NCBI RefSeq assembly: GCF_014203595.1
Contig: NZ_JACHJK010000006.1
Coordinates: forward strand, 62,001-126,000
Source of the DNA: Streptomyces echinatus
GTDB lineage: Bacteria > Actinomycetota > Actinomycetes > Streptomycetales > Streptomycetaceae
DNA length: 64,000 nucleotides
Direction of reading: 5' to 3'
The notes below the pieces were generated by a model, which ran no database searches, had not been told where the DNA came from, and saw nothing but the letters and a program-made list of their open reading frames with translations. Position 1 is the stretch's first letter; each line of letters opens with the position of its first letter. Of this stretch, positions 1 through 29,070 are shown one piece after another. A program made the position numbers and the translations under genes.

Positions 1-238
1 CGGTCTTTGGGGCCTGCGTCAGCAGGTCCGCGGCGACGAAGGCGTCCATCACGGGCAGCGGGCAGGCGGCCGCTCCGGTGGCCCGGACCAGCGCCACGGT
101 GTCCGCGAGACCGGCGCGGCCGAACCAGCCCCGGTCCGCGGCCAGTCGCCACAGCCGGGCCAGGGCGGCCTCGTCCGCCAGGTCGGGGAAGTGCCACTGC
201 CGAGTCAGCAGTTCGGTGATTTCGTCCATGCTGAACAT
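1..238 (-). CDS. Acyl-CoA dehydrogenase-like protein, N-terminal fragment cut by window edge
   Basis: Only the first 79 codons are visible; the gene continues leftwards out of the window. The fragment contains WFGRAG, a stretch resembling GxxxTVALVRATGAA, and CPLPVMDAF, which resembles the all-alpha N-terminal domain of acyl-CoA dehydrogenases, particularly the degenerate partner subunits of FadE-type pairs. The start is the ATG whose complement lies at 236-238; a second in-frame ATG lies three codons in. No strong ribosome binding site separates the two. It is divergent from the thioesterase gene and shares the 239-419 intergenic region with it. Substrate cannot be inferred. It could act in the pathway or lie just outside it. 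The family call rests on a short segment and is moderate. Confidence 0.5.
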   Translation of the reverse strand, partial: MFSMDEITELLTRQWHFPDLADEAALARLWRLAADRGWFGRAGLADTVALVRATGAAACPLPVMDAFVAADLLTQAPKT

Positions 239-327
239 TCGCCCGTCCCGCCTGCGGTGTCCGCTGTCACGCCGTCGAAAGGACCGTAGGGACGGTGCCG
301 GTTCCAAGCAATGCGGGACCCGGACGA

Positions 328-345
328 TAAGGGTTTGTTAGGGGT
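328..345 (+). promoter_or_regulatory. Direct heptamer repeat pair (SARP-like site) upstream of thioesterase gene
   Basis: TAAGGGT (328-334) and TAGGGGT (339-345) start exactly 11 bp apart, about one helical turn, as in binding sites of Streptomyces antibiotic regulatory proteins. A possible -10 element, TAAGGT, lies at 367-372, 28 bp after the start of the second repeat. Similar pairs occur near 1.45 kb and 40.6 kb. Binding by a SARP is inferred; no SARP gene is in the window. Confidence 0.55.
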
Positions 346-419
346 TTGCGGCACCGGGGCGGAAGATAAGGTCGAATGCGCTTCGGAGACCGGTTGTCCG
401 TGCTGCGCTCAGGAAGGTG

Positions 420-1193
420 ATGACAGTGGGAAATGCCGGCGGTGACAGTTGGTTCCGTGTCTACCGTGAGGTGCCCGAGGGAGTGCGCCTTTTCTGTTTC
501 CCGCACGCGGGTGGTGCCGCCAGTTACTTCTACCCGTGGTCCAGGTCGCTGCCGGAGGACGTCGAGGTGCAGGCCGTGCAGTACCCCGGCCGCCAGGACC
601 GCGCCGGCGAGCCCCGGATCCGTGCCGTTCCCGAACTGGCCGACCGGATCCACGCGGCGATCAGGCCGTGGCTGACGCGGCCGTTCGCGTTCTTCGGCCA
701 CAGCATGGGCGCGGTCCTCGCCTTCGAGGTGGCGAGCCGGATCGCACGGGAGGACGGGGCCGCACCGGCGCATCTGTTCGTCTCCGGCCGGCGGGCTCCC
801 TCCCGCACCCGGCACGAGCGGCTGCACCTGGCGAGCAGGGCCACGCTCATCGAGGCGGTGCGCGCGCTGGGCGGCACGGACCCGCGCATCCTGGCGGACG
901 AGGACCTGCTCGACCTCGTCCTGCCGACGATCCGCGCCGACTACACGGCCATCGAGATGTACCGGTTCGACTCCGCCCCACCGCTGCCGTGCGATGTCAC
1001 CGCGATGGTCGGCGACAGCGACCCGGTGGCCTCCGTCGAAGACACGGCGGCCTGGGCGCAGCACACGCTCGGCCGGTTCGACCTGCGGATCTTCCCGGGC
1101 GGCCACTTCTATCTGGAGGACTGCCGGCCCGGAGTGCTGGACGTGATCTCGTCCCGGATCTCCGGGGTACGGCAGAAAGCGGGGCGTCCGTAA
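420..1193 (+). CDS. Type II (discrete) thioesterase, PKS/NRPS editing
   Basis: About 257 residues, the normal size for stand-alone RedJ/GrsT-type thioesterases, which hydrolyse aberrant acyl groups from carrier proteins. The alpha/beta-hydrolase elbow GHSMG gives Ser95; the family aspartate is probably in VGDSDPV and the catalytic histidine in the late GGHFYLED motif. The N-terminal FPHAGGAASYF and the QYPGRQDR motifs are characteristic. Start choice is uncertain: GTG at 417, ATG at 420 and GTG at 426 are in frame after AGGAAGG at 411-417, and spacing alone would favour 426. A heptamer repeat pair lies upstream. It stands alone, 430 bp before the pyrrole operon. It may edit the chloropyrrole assembly line. 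Confidence 0.9.
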   Translation: MTVGNAGGDSWFRVYREVPEGVRLFCFPHAGGAASYFYPWSRSLPEDVEVQAVQYPGRQDRAGEPRIRAVPELADRIHAAIRPWLTRPFAFFGHSMGAVLAFEVASRIAREDGAAPAHLFVSGRRAPSRTRHERLHLASRATLIEAVRALGGTDPRILADEDLLDLVLPTIRADYTAIEMYRFDSAPPLPCDVTAMVGDSDPVASVEDTAAWAQHTLGRFDLRIFPGGHFYLEDCRPGVLDVISSRISGVRQKAGRP

Positions 1194-1430
1194 CCCGCGG
1201 CTTCCACGGCCGTCCTCGCTCCCGGCGAGTCCGGAGCCGGCTGACCCGGCGCCCGCACCAGGGGGCGGCCGGGTCCTCGCCCTGCCCGGAAAACCCCGGC
1301 GAGCCCGAGCGGTACGCCCTGTGAACCGACGGGCCCGCCGCGGAAGACCGGGGCCGGCGCATTGGCGGCCTCTCGGCATTTCCGTGCGGGCTCTCGTGCG
1401 GACGGTACGTCGATTGCGCCCCGAGTTGAC

Positions 1431-1448
1431 ACCCCTACCGTACCCCTA
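1431..1448 (-). promoter_or_regulatory. Heptamer repeat pair, minus orientation
   Basis: ACCCCTA occurs at 1431-1437 and 1442-1448, which is TAGGGGT twice on the minus strand with an 11 bp period. It faces away from the plus-oriented pair at 1466-1483, making a back-to-back arrangement like the one at 40.6 kb. No minus-strand gene starts just to its left, so it may serve as an auxiliary site for the plus promoter. Confidence 0.5.
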
Positions 1449-1465
1449 GCCGCGCCCTCCCCGCA

Positions 1466-1483
1466 TAAGGGTGCGCTAAGGGT
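1466..1483 (+). promoter_or_regulatory. Heptamer repeat pair before pyrrole-starter operon
   Basis: TAAGGGT occurs at 1466-1472 and again, identically, at 1477-1483, with a period of 11 bp. A -10 candidate, TACCGT, begins 29 bp after the start of the second repeat. The same spacing is seen at 40.6 kb. This is the clearest of the SARP-like pairs and should control the 1624-5906 operon. Confidence 0.6.
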
Positions 1484-1623
1484 TGGGGTCCGCCCGCCCG
1501 GAACCTACCGTTACCGAGTGTTCGGACCACAATAATCAAATGTCGCGGCACTGTTACTTCTCGGTGCGGCCATAGGGGTGGGATTGAATTGGCACCGGTC
1601 GAATACACACCGGAAAAAGTCTG

Positions 1624-2760
1624 ATGGACTTCGAGCTGTCACCGCTTCAACGTGAGCGCTACGCCGGCGTGAGCGCGGCCGTCGCCGAGCGTTTCGCCGA
1701 GCATGAGACGTGCACCGACCCGGAGCTGGTGCGGCTGGCCTGGAAGGACGCGGCGAGCATCGGCCTGACGGGGATGTGCCTTCCCGAGAAGCACGGCGGG
1801 GCCGGCCTGGGGGCTCTGGACACGGCGCTGGGCCTGGAGGCGTTCGGCCGCTCCTGCTCCGACATGGGCCTGGTCTTCGGGGTCGCGGCACACCTGCTGT
1901 CGTGCGCCGTGCCCGTCTGGGAGTTCGGGACGGACGAGGCCCGGGACCTGCTGGCGGGCATGGCGGCCGGCGACCTGATCGCCGGCAACGCGATGACCGA
2001 GGACGAGGCGGGCTCCGACGTCGGGAGGATCCAGACCACCGCCACGCGCTCGGGCGAGGAGTATCTGCTCGAGGGCGAGAAGTCCTTCGTCAGCAACGCC
2101 CCGATCGCGGACGTGTTCGTGACCTACGCGGTCACGGATCCCTCCGCCGGGTTCCTGGGCATCTCGGCGTTCGCCGTGCCCCGGGATCTCGACGGCATCG
2201 TCGTCGGCCCGCCGCTGCCGAAGATGGGACTGAACGGCTGCCTCGCGGCACGGGTACGGTTCGAGGGCTGCGCCGTACCGGCCCGGTACCGGCTCGGGGC
2301 CGAGGGCGGCGGCGGGGCCATCTTCCAGCACTCCATGGCGTGGGAGCGCGGCTGTCTGTTCGCCGGGTACCTGGGGCTGATGGAGCGTCAGCTGGCCGAG
2401 TGCGTGGCCCGCACCACCGGCCGGCGCCAGTTCGGGCGGAAGATCGCCGGGTTCCAGGCCGTCTCGCACCGCATCGCCCGGATGCGGCAGCGGCTGGAGA
2501 GCGCGCGTCTGCTCCTGTACCGCGCCTGCTGGCTGCTCGACCAGGGCCGCACGGACGTCGGGGCGATCGCGATGGCGAAGACCGCCGTGTCCGAGGCCGC
2601 CGTCGCCAACAGCCTCGACGCCATGCAGCTGTTCGGCGCGTCCGGCTACCTGGCCGGCGCCGGGATCGAGGAGCAGCTGCGCGACTGCCTGCCCACGACC
2701 ATCTTCTCCGGGACGACCGAGATCCAGTTGGAACTCATCGCGAGGGAGGCAGGGCTGTGA
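1624..2760 (+). CDS. Prolyl-carrier-protein dehydrogenase (acyl-CoA dehydrogenase family), pyrrole formation
   Basis: The 378-residue flavoprotein has full-length acyl-CoA dehydrogenase architecture: N-terminal helices, a beta domain with AMTEDEAGSD near residue 125, and a C-terminal helical domain with QFGRKIAGFQ and GTTEIQ. In pyrrole pathways (PltE, RedW, CloN3) this family oxidises L-prolyl-S-PCP by four electrons to pyrrolyl-2-carboxyl-S-PCP. The role is assigned from context: the next three genes are a proline adenylation enzyme, a PCP and a halogenase in one operon. ATG 1624 is preceded by a weak GGAAAAAG. The stop overlaps the next start as GTGA. A fatty acyl-CoA substrate is the alternative but is unlikely here. 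Confidence 0.9.
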   Translation: MDFELSPLQRERYAGVSAAVAERFAEHETCTDPELVRLAWKDAASIGLTGMCLPEKHGGAGLGALDTALGLEAFGRSCSDMGLVFGVAAHLLSCAVPVWEFGTDEARDLLAGMAAGDLIAGNAMTEDEAGSDVGRIQTTATRSGEEYLLEGEKSFVSNAPIADVFVTYAVTDPSAGFLGISAFAVPRDLDGIVVGPPLPKMGLNGCLAARVRFEGCAVPARYRLGAEGGGGAIFQHSMAWERGCLFAGYLGLMERQLAECVARTTGRRQFGRKIAGFQAVSHRIARMRQRLESARLLLYRACWLLDQGRTDVGAIAMAKTAVSEAAVANSLDAMQLFGASGYLAGAGIEEQLRDCLPTTIFSGTTEIQLELIAREAGL

Positions 2761-4238
2761 CCCTCCACCAGCTCGTCATCGAGGCCGCGGTGCGCCGGCC
2801 CGAGGCGCCGGCCGTGAGCGGGCCGTCCGGATCCCTCACCTACGCCGAACTCGACGCCGCGGCCGACGCGATCGCGGCCAGGCTCGACCGTCAGGGCGTC
2901 CGGCGCGGCGACCGGGTCGTGCTCTGGGCGGGCAAGAGCCCGGCGACGGTGGCCGCGATGCAGGCGGTCCTCCGGCTCGGCGCCGCCTACGTGCCCGTCG
3001 ACGGCAGCAGCCCGGTGGCCCGGGTCGCGGACATCGCCCGGGACTGCGAAGCGCGCGTCGTCGTCACGAACCAGGCCCGGATCCCGCGGATCTCCGCCGA
3101 ACTGGGCACGGAGGCCGGCTACGAGAAGCTCGACGGCCCCTACGATCCGGCGCCCGCCGTCGACGTCGCCACGGCCGACGACGAACTGGCCTACATCCTG
3201 TACACGTCGGGGTCGACCGGCACGCCCAAGGGCGTGTGCCTGACCCACGGGAACGCGCGGGCGTTCGTCGACTGGGCGCACGGCGTGATCGAGCCGACGG
3301 AGGACGACCTGTTCGCCAACCACGCGCCGTTCGTCTTCGACCTGTCGGTGCTCGACCTCTACGTGGCGTTCCGGGCCGGCGCGTCGGTGCACCTCATCCC
3401 CCCGGAGCTGTCCTTCGCGCCGATGCAGCTCGTGGAGTTCCTCCACCTGCAGCGGATCAGCGTCTGGTACTCGGTGCCGTCCGCCCTCGCGGTGATGATG
3501 CGGCACGGCGGGCTCCTCGACCGTCCCGCGCCGGAGTCGCTGCACACGGTGCTGTTCGCGGGCGAGCCGTTCCCCATCGCGCAGCTGCGCGACCTGGCCG
3601 CCTGGACCGGCGCGCGGATGATGAACCTCTACGGCCCGACCGAGACCAACGTGTGCACGTTCCACGAGGTCACGAAGGCGGACCTGGACCGTGACCGGCC
3701 GGTGCCGATCGGGGCCGCGGCCGGCGGCGACCGGGTCTGGGCGGTGCGGGACGACGGCGGGGTCGCGGCCCCGGGCGAGCAGGGCGAACTCGTCGTGGAC
3801 GGACCCACGGTGATGTCCGGCTACTGGGGGCATCCGCCGCAGAGCGGTCCGTACCGCACCGGCGACCTGGTCCGGGTCCTGCCCGGCGACGCCTACGACT
3901 ACCTCGGGCGCCGCGACCAGATGGTGAAGATCCGCGGGCACCGGGTCGAACTCGCCGAGGTCGAGTCCGTGCTCGAGAACCACGAGGACGTGGCGGAGGC
4001 CGCCGCGGTGGCCGTGGGCGAAGGGGTCGACACCCGCCTGGTGGTGTTCGTGGCTCCGCGGACCGGCCGCGACCTCGGGGTCCTGGCCCTGCGGCAGTGG
4101 CTCACCCAGCGCCTGCCGCGCTACATGGTGGCGGACGAGGTACGGCTCCTCTCCCCGCTGCCCCGGAACGGCAACGGCAAGATCGACCGGCCGGTGCTGG
4201 AGGCGCGGGCCGCCGGAGCGGGACCGAGCAGTTCATGA
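2757..4238 (+). CDS. Stand-alone L-proline adenylation enzyme
   Basis: A 493-residue A domain without a fused carrier. Visible motifs: A3 YTSGSTGTPKG, A5 NLYGPTETN, A7 YRTGDL, A8 GRRDQMVKIRGHRVEL and A10 NGNGKIDR. Placing the sequence on the GrsA pocket positions gives D235, L236, L239, Y278, L299, A301, L322, V330, C331. This matches, from memory, the DLLYLALVCK code of proline-activating PltF, RedM and CloN4. It should make prolyl-AMP and load the PCP encoded next. The GTG start at 2757 overlaps the preceding stop by four bases, implying translational coupling. The gene has to be read from this start; the open frame extends far upstream inside the previous gene. Confidence 0.93.
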   Translation: MTLHQLVIEAAVRRPEAPAVSGPSGSLTYAELDAAADAIAARLDRQGVRRGDRVVLWAGKSPATVAAMQAVLRLGAAYVPVDGSSPVARVADIARDCEARVVVTNQARIPRISAELGTEAGYEKLDGPYDPAPAVDVATADDELAYILYTSGSTGTPKGVCLTHGNARAFVDWAHGVIEPTEDDLFANHAPFVFDLSVLDLYVAFRAGASVHLIPPELSFAPMQLVEFLHLQRISVWYSVPSALAVMMRHGGLLDRPAPESLHTVLFAGEPFPIAQLRDLAAWTGARMMNLYGPTETNVCTFHEVTKADLDRDRPVPIGAAAGGDRVWAVRDDGGVAAPGEQGELVVDGPTVMSGYWGHPPQSGPYRTGDLVRVLPGDAYDYLGRRDQMVKIRGHRVELAEVESVLENHEDVAEAAAVAVGEGVDTRLVVFVAPRTGRDLGVLALRQWLTQRLPRYMVADEVRLLSPLPRNGNGKIDRPVLEARAAGAGPSSS

Positions 4239-4281
4239 ACCGAGCCGTGACAACCACCTCCCAACGGAAAGGGGCGGCGCC

Positions 4282-4554
4282 ATGACCCTCGATGAGGTCA
4301 CACCGCGGATCACGACCTTCATAGCCGAGAGCTTTCTCGACGGTGACCCGAAAGGCGAACTCACCGAGTCCACCCCGCTGCTCGAGTGGGAGGTCCTCAA
4401 CTCGATGAACAGCGCGCTCCTGCTGAACTTCCTGCGGGAGGACCTGCGGGTCGACGTGCCGCTGGCCTCGATCAACGCCACGAACTTCCGAGACATCGCC
4501 TCCATCAGCAAGCTCGTTTCCGGCCTCATGGCCGTTCCCGCGGAAGGTGCCTGA
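4282..4554 (+). CDS. Discrete prolyl/pyrrolyl peptidyl carrier protein
   Basis: A 90-residue PltL-like carrier. The phosphopantetheine attachment serine is in EVLNSMNSALLL, where the usual D of DSL is N. ATG 4282 follows AAAGGGGCGG. It sits between the proline A enzyme and the halogenase, so proline loading, oxidation to pyrrole and halogenation should all take place on this protein. The pyrrolyl group would then pass to the first KS of PKS1, which carries no loading domain of its own. One of the two PPTases in the window should activate it. Confidence 0.9.
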   Translation: MTLDEVTPRITTFIAESFLDGDPKGELTESTPLLEWEVLNSMNSALLLNFLREDLRVDVPLASINATNFRDIASISKLVSGLMAVPAEGA

Positions 4555-4559
4555 GAAGT

Positions 4560-5906
4560 ATGACTGTCGACTATGACGTCGTGATCATCGGTGGTGGCCC
4601 GGCCGGTTCCAGCGCCGCCGCCTATCTCGCCAAGGCCGGTCTGAAGGTGGCCGTGTTCGAGGGCGAGAACTTCCCCCGGCCGCACGTGGGCGAGTCGCTG
4701 GTTCCGGCCACCACGAGGGTGCTGCTGGAGACCGGGGTGATGGACAAGATCGAGGAGGCCGGCTTCCCGCGCAAGTACGGCGCGGCCTGGACGTCGTCGC
4801 AGATGCTCAACGTCACCGCGGCCCAGGCCAGCAAGTTCACGCACGAACTCGGCACGGCCGACATCCTGTTCAGCGAGCGCGACCAGCCGGGAGTCGACCG
4901 GAACTACACGTTCCACGTCGACCGCAGCAAGTTCGACCTCATCCTGCTCAAGCACGCCGAGAGCCTGGGCGCCAAGGTCTTCCAGGGGATACGGGCGCTG
5001 CGCGCCGACTTCGAGGACCCGGAGAAGGTCACCCTGACCTGCCGCGTGGGCTCCAGCGAGGTGGACATCACCGCGAAGATGATCGTCGACGGCTCCGGCC
5101 GCCAGACGATGCTGGGCCGGCAGCTCGGGATCAAGGAGGCGGACCCGGTCTTCAACCAGTACGCCATCCACGCCTGGTTCGAGGGCCTCGACCGGTCGGC
5201 GGTCGCCAACAGCCCCGAGAAGGTCGACTACATCTACGTGCACTTCCTGCCGATCAGCGACACCTGGGTCTGGCAGATCCCCATCACCGACACCGTCACC
5301 AGCATCGGCGTCGTGACCCAGAAGCACCAGTTCGCCGAGGCGAACATGGACCGCGAGAAGTTCTTCTGGAAGTTCGTGGAGAGCCGGCCGGACCTCGCCG
5401 AGGCGCTCAAGAAGACGGAGCAGGTGACCGACTTCAAGGTCGAGGGCGACTACAGCTACGCCATGCGGCAGATCTGCGGCGACCGGTACGTGCTGATCGG
5501 CGACGCCGCGCGGTTCGTCGACCCGATCTTCTCCAGCGGAGTGAGCGTCGCGCTCAACAGCGCGCGCCTGGCCTGCCACGACATCGTCGCGGCCGCCGAG
5601 ACCGGTGACTTCTCGCGGGCCGCCTTCGCCCGTTACGAGAAGACGATCCGCAACGGCACCCGCAACTGGTACGAGTTCATCTCGGTCTACTACCGGCTGA
5701 ACATCCTGTTCACCACCTTCGTGGCGGACCCGCGGTACCGGCTGGACATCATCCGGCTGCTGCAGGGCGACCTCTACGACGACGAGGAGCCGGAGGTCCT
5801 GCGCATCATGCGGGAGACCGTCACCGCCGTCGAGGAGGACCCGTCCCACCTCTGGCACCCGTACCTGGGCACGCTGCGCGCCCCGGTCATGGCGCCGTCC
5901 TTCTAG
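4560..5906 (+). CDS. Flavin-dependent halogenase acting on carrier-bound pyrrole
   Basis: 448 residues. The FAD-binding GGGPAG is at residues 11-16, FPRPHVGESLVPA follows, and the halogenase hallmark WxWxIP appears as WVWQIP near residue 237. GDAARFVDPIFSSG is the second FAD motif. The sequence style (NYTFHVDRSKFD, SSGVSVALNSA) is that of the carrier-dependent PltA/phenol-type branch rather than the tryptophan branch. Flavin reductase is not encoded nearby and would come from the cell. It starts 5 bp after the PCP stop. Chlorination of pyrrolyl-S-PCP is expected. Whether it adds one or two halogens, and whether chlorine or bromine, cannot be read from sequence. It converges on the PPTase gene. 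Confidence 0.93.
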   Translation: MTVDYDVVIIGGGPAGSSAAAYLAKAGLKVAVFEGENFPRPHVGESLVPATTRVLLETGVMDKIEEAGFPRKYGAAWTSSQMLNVTAAQASKFTHELGTADILFSERDQPGVDRNYTFHVDRSKFDLILLKHAESLGAKVFQGIRALRADFEDPEKVTLTCRVGSSEVDITAKMIVDGSGRQTMLGRQLGIKEADPVFNQYAIHAWFEGLDRSAVANSPEKVDYIYVHFLPISDTWVWQIPITDTVTSIGVVTQKHQFAEANMDREKFFWKFVESRPDLAEALKKTEQVTDFKVEGDYSYAMRQICGDRYVLIGDAARFVDPIFSSGVSVALNSARLACHDIVAAAETGDFSRAAFARYEKTIRNGTRNWYEFISVYYRLNILFTTFVADPRYRLDIIRLLQGDLYDDEEPEVLRIMRETVTAVEEDPSHLWHPYLGTLRAPVMAPSF

Positions 5907-5960
5907 AGCCGCGGACGTGCCAGGGAGCGCCAGGCCGTGACCACTGCCGCCCGGGCCGGT

Positions 5961-6635
5961 TCAGGCCTCGTCCGCGGGGAGCGCGAGCGTCCGGGTCAGC
6001 ACCCGGACGCCCGGCGCCCGGACCGTGACGGAGGCGATCACATCGTCCCGGACGGCGAGGTCGGCCATCGACCACGCGGAGATGTCGCCGCACTCCTCCG
6101 GAAGCGACACCACAGCGCCGTGGGCCGTCGTGACGATGCCGCGCAGGTGCGTGGCGAGCCCCGTGCCGAGGGCCTTCGCCACGGCCTCCTTGCGGGTCCA
6201 GAAGCGGAGCAGCTGCGCGTCCCTGAGCGGTTCCGGCAGCTCTTCCACGGCCCTTCGCTCGGCCTCGGACAGCGCCGTCCGGGCCAGCGCGCCGGGGTCG
6301 GCCAGCGGCCGCAGCCGCTCGACGTCGACGCCGACCGGAGCGTCCCACGACAGGGCGGCCGCCACCACCGCCTCGGCATGACTGAGGCTCACATGGAGGC
6401 CGCCGGGGTCGACGAGGAGCGGGCGCCCCCGGTCGTCGCGCTCCCAGGCCTGCCGGTCCGGCGGACATGACGTGTACGCCGCGACCAGATGCCGGCCGAT
6501 CCTGCGTGCGGTGGCCCGCGCCCGGCGATAACGCCGGGCGCGCTGGTCCAGATCGAGCGGCTCGCCCGCCGGCGGCGCGCCCACCGCCACCCAGACGGCG
6601 ACATGACCGGGCCCCGCCCTGTGCGGCTCGCCCAT
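5961..6635 (-). CDS. Sfp-type 4'-phosphopantetheinyl transferase (first of two)
   Basis: About 224 residues with the two PPTase signatures, VGVDVERL and FWTRKEAVAKALG, which provide the Mg2+ ligands and the catalytic Lys region. It transfers phosphopantetheine from CoA to the serine of ACP and PCP domains, activating the carriers encoded around it. The start is chosen at 6635 because GGAGGGG lies about eight bases upstream; the longer open frame to 6701 has no such site and would reach almost to the PKS1 start. It is transcribed divergently from PKS1 with 78 bp between starts, and convergently with the halogenase. Confidence 0.92.
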   Translation of the reverse strand: MGEPHRAGPGHVAVWVAVGAPPAGEPLDLDQRARRYRRARATARRIGRHLVAAYTSCPPDRQAWERDDRGRPLLVDPGGLHVSLSHAEAVVAAALSWDAPVGVDVERLRPLADPGALARTALSEAERRAVEELPEPLRDAQLLRFWTRKEAVAKALGTGLATHLRGIVTTAHGAVVSLPEECGDISAWSMADLAVRDDVIASVTVRAPGVRVLTRTLALPADEA

Positions 6636-6713
6636 CGGTCGCCCCCTCCGGTATCCCACGGGATCCCGATGCCGAAATTGCGGAAGATCATTGTAGAGCA
6701 AGGAATATCTTCA

Positions 6714-21692
<14,979 letters not shown>

Positions 21693-21699
21693 GGTCCCG

Positions 21700-28302
<6,603 letters not shown>

Positions 28303-28340
28303 CCGGCGCCCGGCCCGGCCCGATCCGAACAGCACACCTG

Positions 28341-28378
28341 GGTCCGCCCCGTCCGCCGTTGCGGCGACGGGGCGGACC
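28341..28378. terminator. Bidirectional terminator hairpin after PKS2
   Basis: A perfect 13 bp stem pairs 28341-28353 (GGTCCGCCCCGTC) with 28366-28378 around a 12-base loop that can pair further. It lies between the convergent PKS2 and TetR genes, where a shared terminator is expected. There is no long T tract, as is usual in high-GC actinobacteria. Confidence 0.7.
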
Positions 28379-28393
28379 TCGTCCGTCGTGGCG

Positions 28394-28999
28394 TCAGCGG
28401 TGCGCCTCGCCGCCGCAGAGGCGCAGGGTGCTCTCCCAGCACAGCGCCTCCGCCTCCCGCGTGGTCACGCGCCCGGCCGCGACCTGTGCCGCCGCGATCT
28501 GCTGGAGTCCGATGACGGCGTCGGCGAGCCAGGCGGCGGGGAGGGACGCGCCGAAGTCGCCGGCGTCCTGGCCCCGTCGGATGAGCCGTTCGAGCCGCGG
28601 GGGCACGACGTCGGAGAGGGCGTTGCGGCCCGGCCGCGGGGCCCCGGGGGCACTGGGGTTGAGCAGCAGGGGATGGCGGCGCAGGAACTGCCAGCCGGCG
28701 TCCAGGAACCGGGCCAGCGCGTCGGCGGGCGGGGCGGTGTCAAGGCCGGCGGTGTCGAGCGCGGCGAGGTACTCGGAAGCCGCGGCCTCGACGAGGGCGA
28801 CGACCAGGGCGTCGCGCGAGGGGAAGTGCGCGTAGACGGTCTGGCGCGTGACGCCGGCCGCGGCGGCGACGTCCTCCATGCTCGCGTCGGGGCGTTCACC
28901 GAGCACGACCCGGGCCGCGTTGAGGATCGCGTCGATGCTGCGCCGGGCATCGGACCGGCGGCGACGGGGCGGCGGGGCGGCTTCGGACGAGTCGATCAT
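28394..28999 (-). CDS. TetR-family repressor of the adjacent ABC exporter
   Basis: 201 residues. The N-terminal helix-turn-helix (MEDVAAAAGVTRQTVYAHFPS) is a textbook TetR DNA-binding domain; the C-terminal ligand domain is of unassigned subtype. The start at 28999 is preferred over an open-frame ATG at 29053 because AGGA lies about eight bases upstream and the 29053 start would sit inside the operator. It is divergent from the ABC transporter genes, with a 15 bp-arm inverted repeat at 29029-29070 between them. Repression of both itself and the exporter, relieved by the pathway product or an intermediate, is the usual logic and is inferred here. Confidence 0.92.
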   Translation of the reverse strand: MIDSSEAAPPPRRRRSDARRSIDAILNAARVVLGERPDASMEDVAAAAGVTRQTVYAHFPSRDALVVALVEAAASEYLAALDTAGLDTAPPADALARFLDAGWQFLRRHPLLLNPSAPGAPRPGRNALSDVVPPRLERLIRRGQDAGDFGASLPAAWLADAVIGLQQIAAAQVAAGRVTTREAEALCWESTLRLCGGEAHR

Positions 29000-29028
29000 G
29001 CCGAGAATCCTAGGCCGCGTCCGTAACC

Positions 29029-29070
29029 TTGACAAGCTGTAAGGGATAGCCAATTCTTACAGCATGTCAA
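29029..29070. promoter_or_regulatory. Operator palindrome with divergent promoters, overlapping the ABC start codon
   Basis: Left arm 29029-29043 (TTGACAAGCTGTAAG) and right arm 29056-29070 (CTTACAGCATGTCAA) are inverted repeats with one mismatch and a 12 bp spacer. Each arm begins with TTGACA, a consensus -35, so divergent promoters lie inside the operator. On the plus strand the -10 would fall near 29052-29058 (AATTCTT) and the start point near 29064, which is the ATG of the ATPase gene itself. Confidence 0.8.

Larger units (their letters stand above)
1194..1623. other. Intergenic promoter region before the pyrrole-starter operon
   Basis: These 430 bases hold no credible gene. They contain two inverted-orientation heptamer pairs (1431-1448 and 1466-1483) and a putative -10, TACCGT, at 1506-1511, followed by AGTGTTCGG at 1517-1525. 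The same AGTGTTCGG string occurs at 40673-40681, just after the comparable -10 candidate there, so the two promoters look related. No clear terminator for the upstream thioesterase was seen. Confidence 0.5.

Noticed and set aside
6650..6675. GGGATCCC palindrome upstream of PKS1 as an operator
   Set aside because: Only 8 bp, with no second copy and no neighbouring regulator; too short to support.
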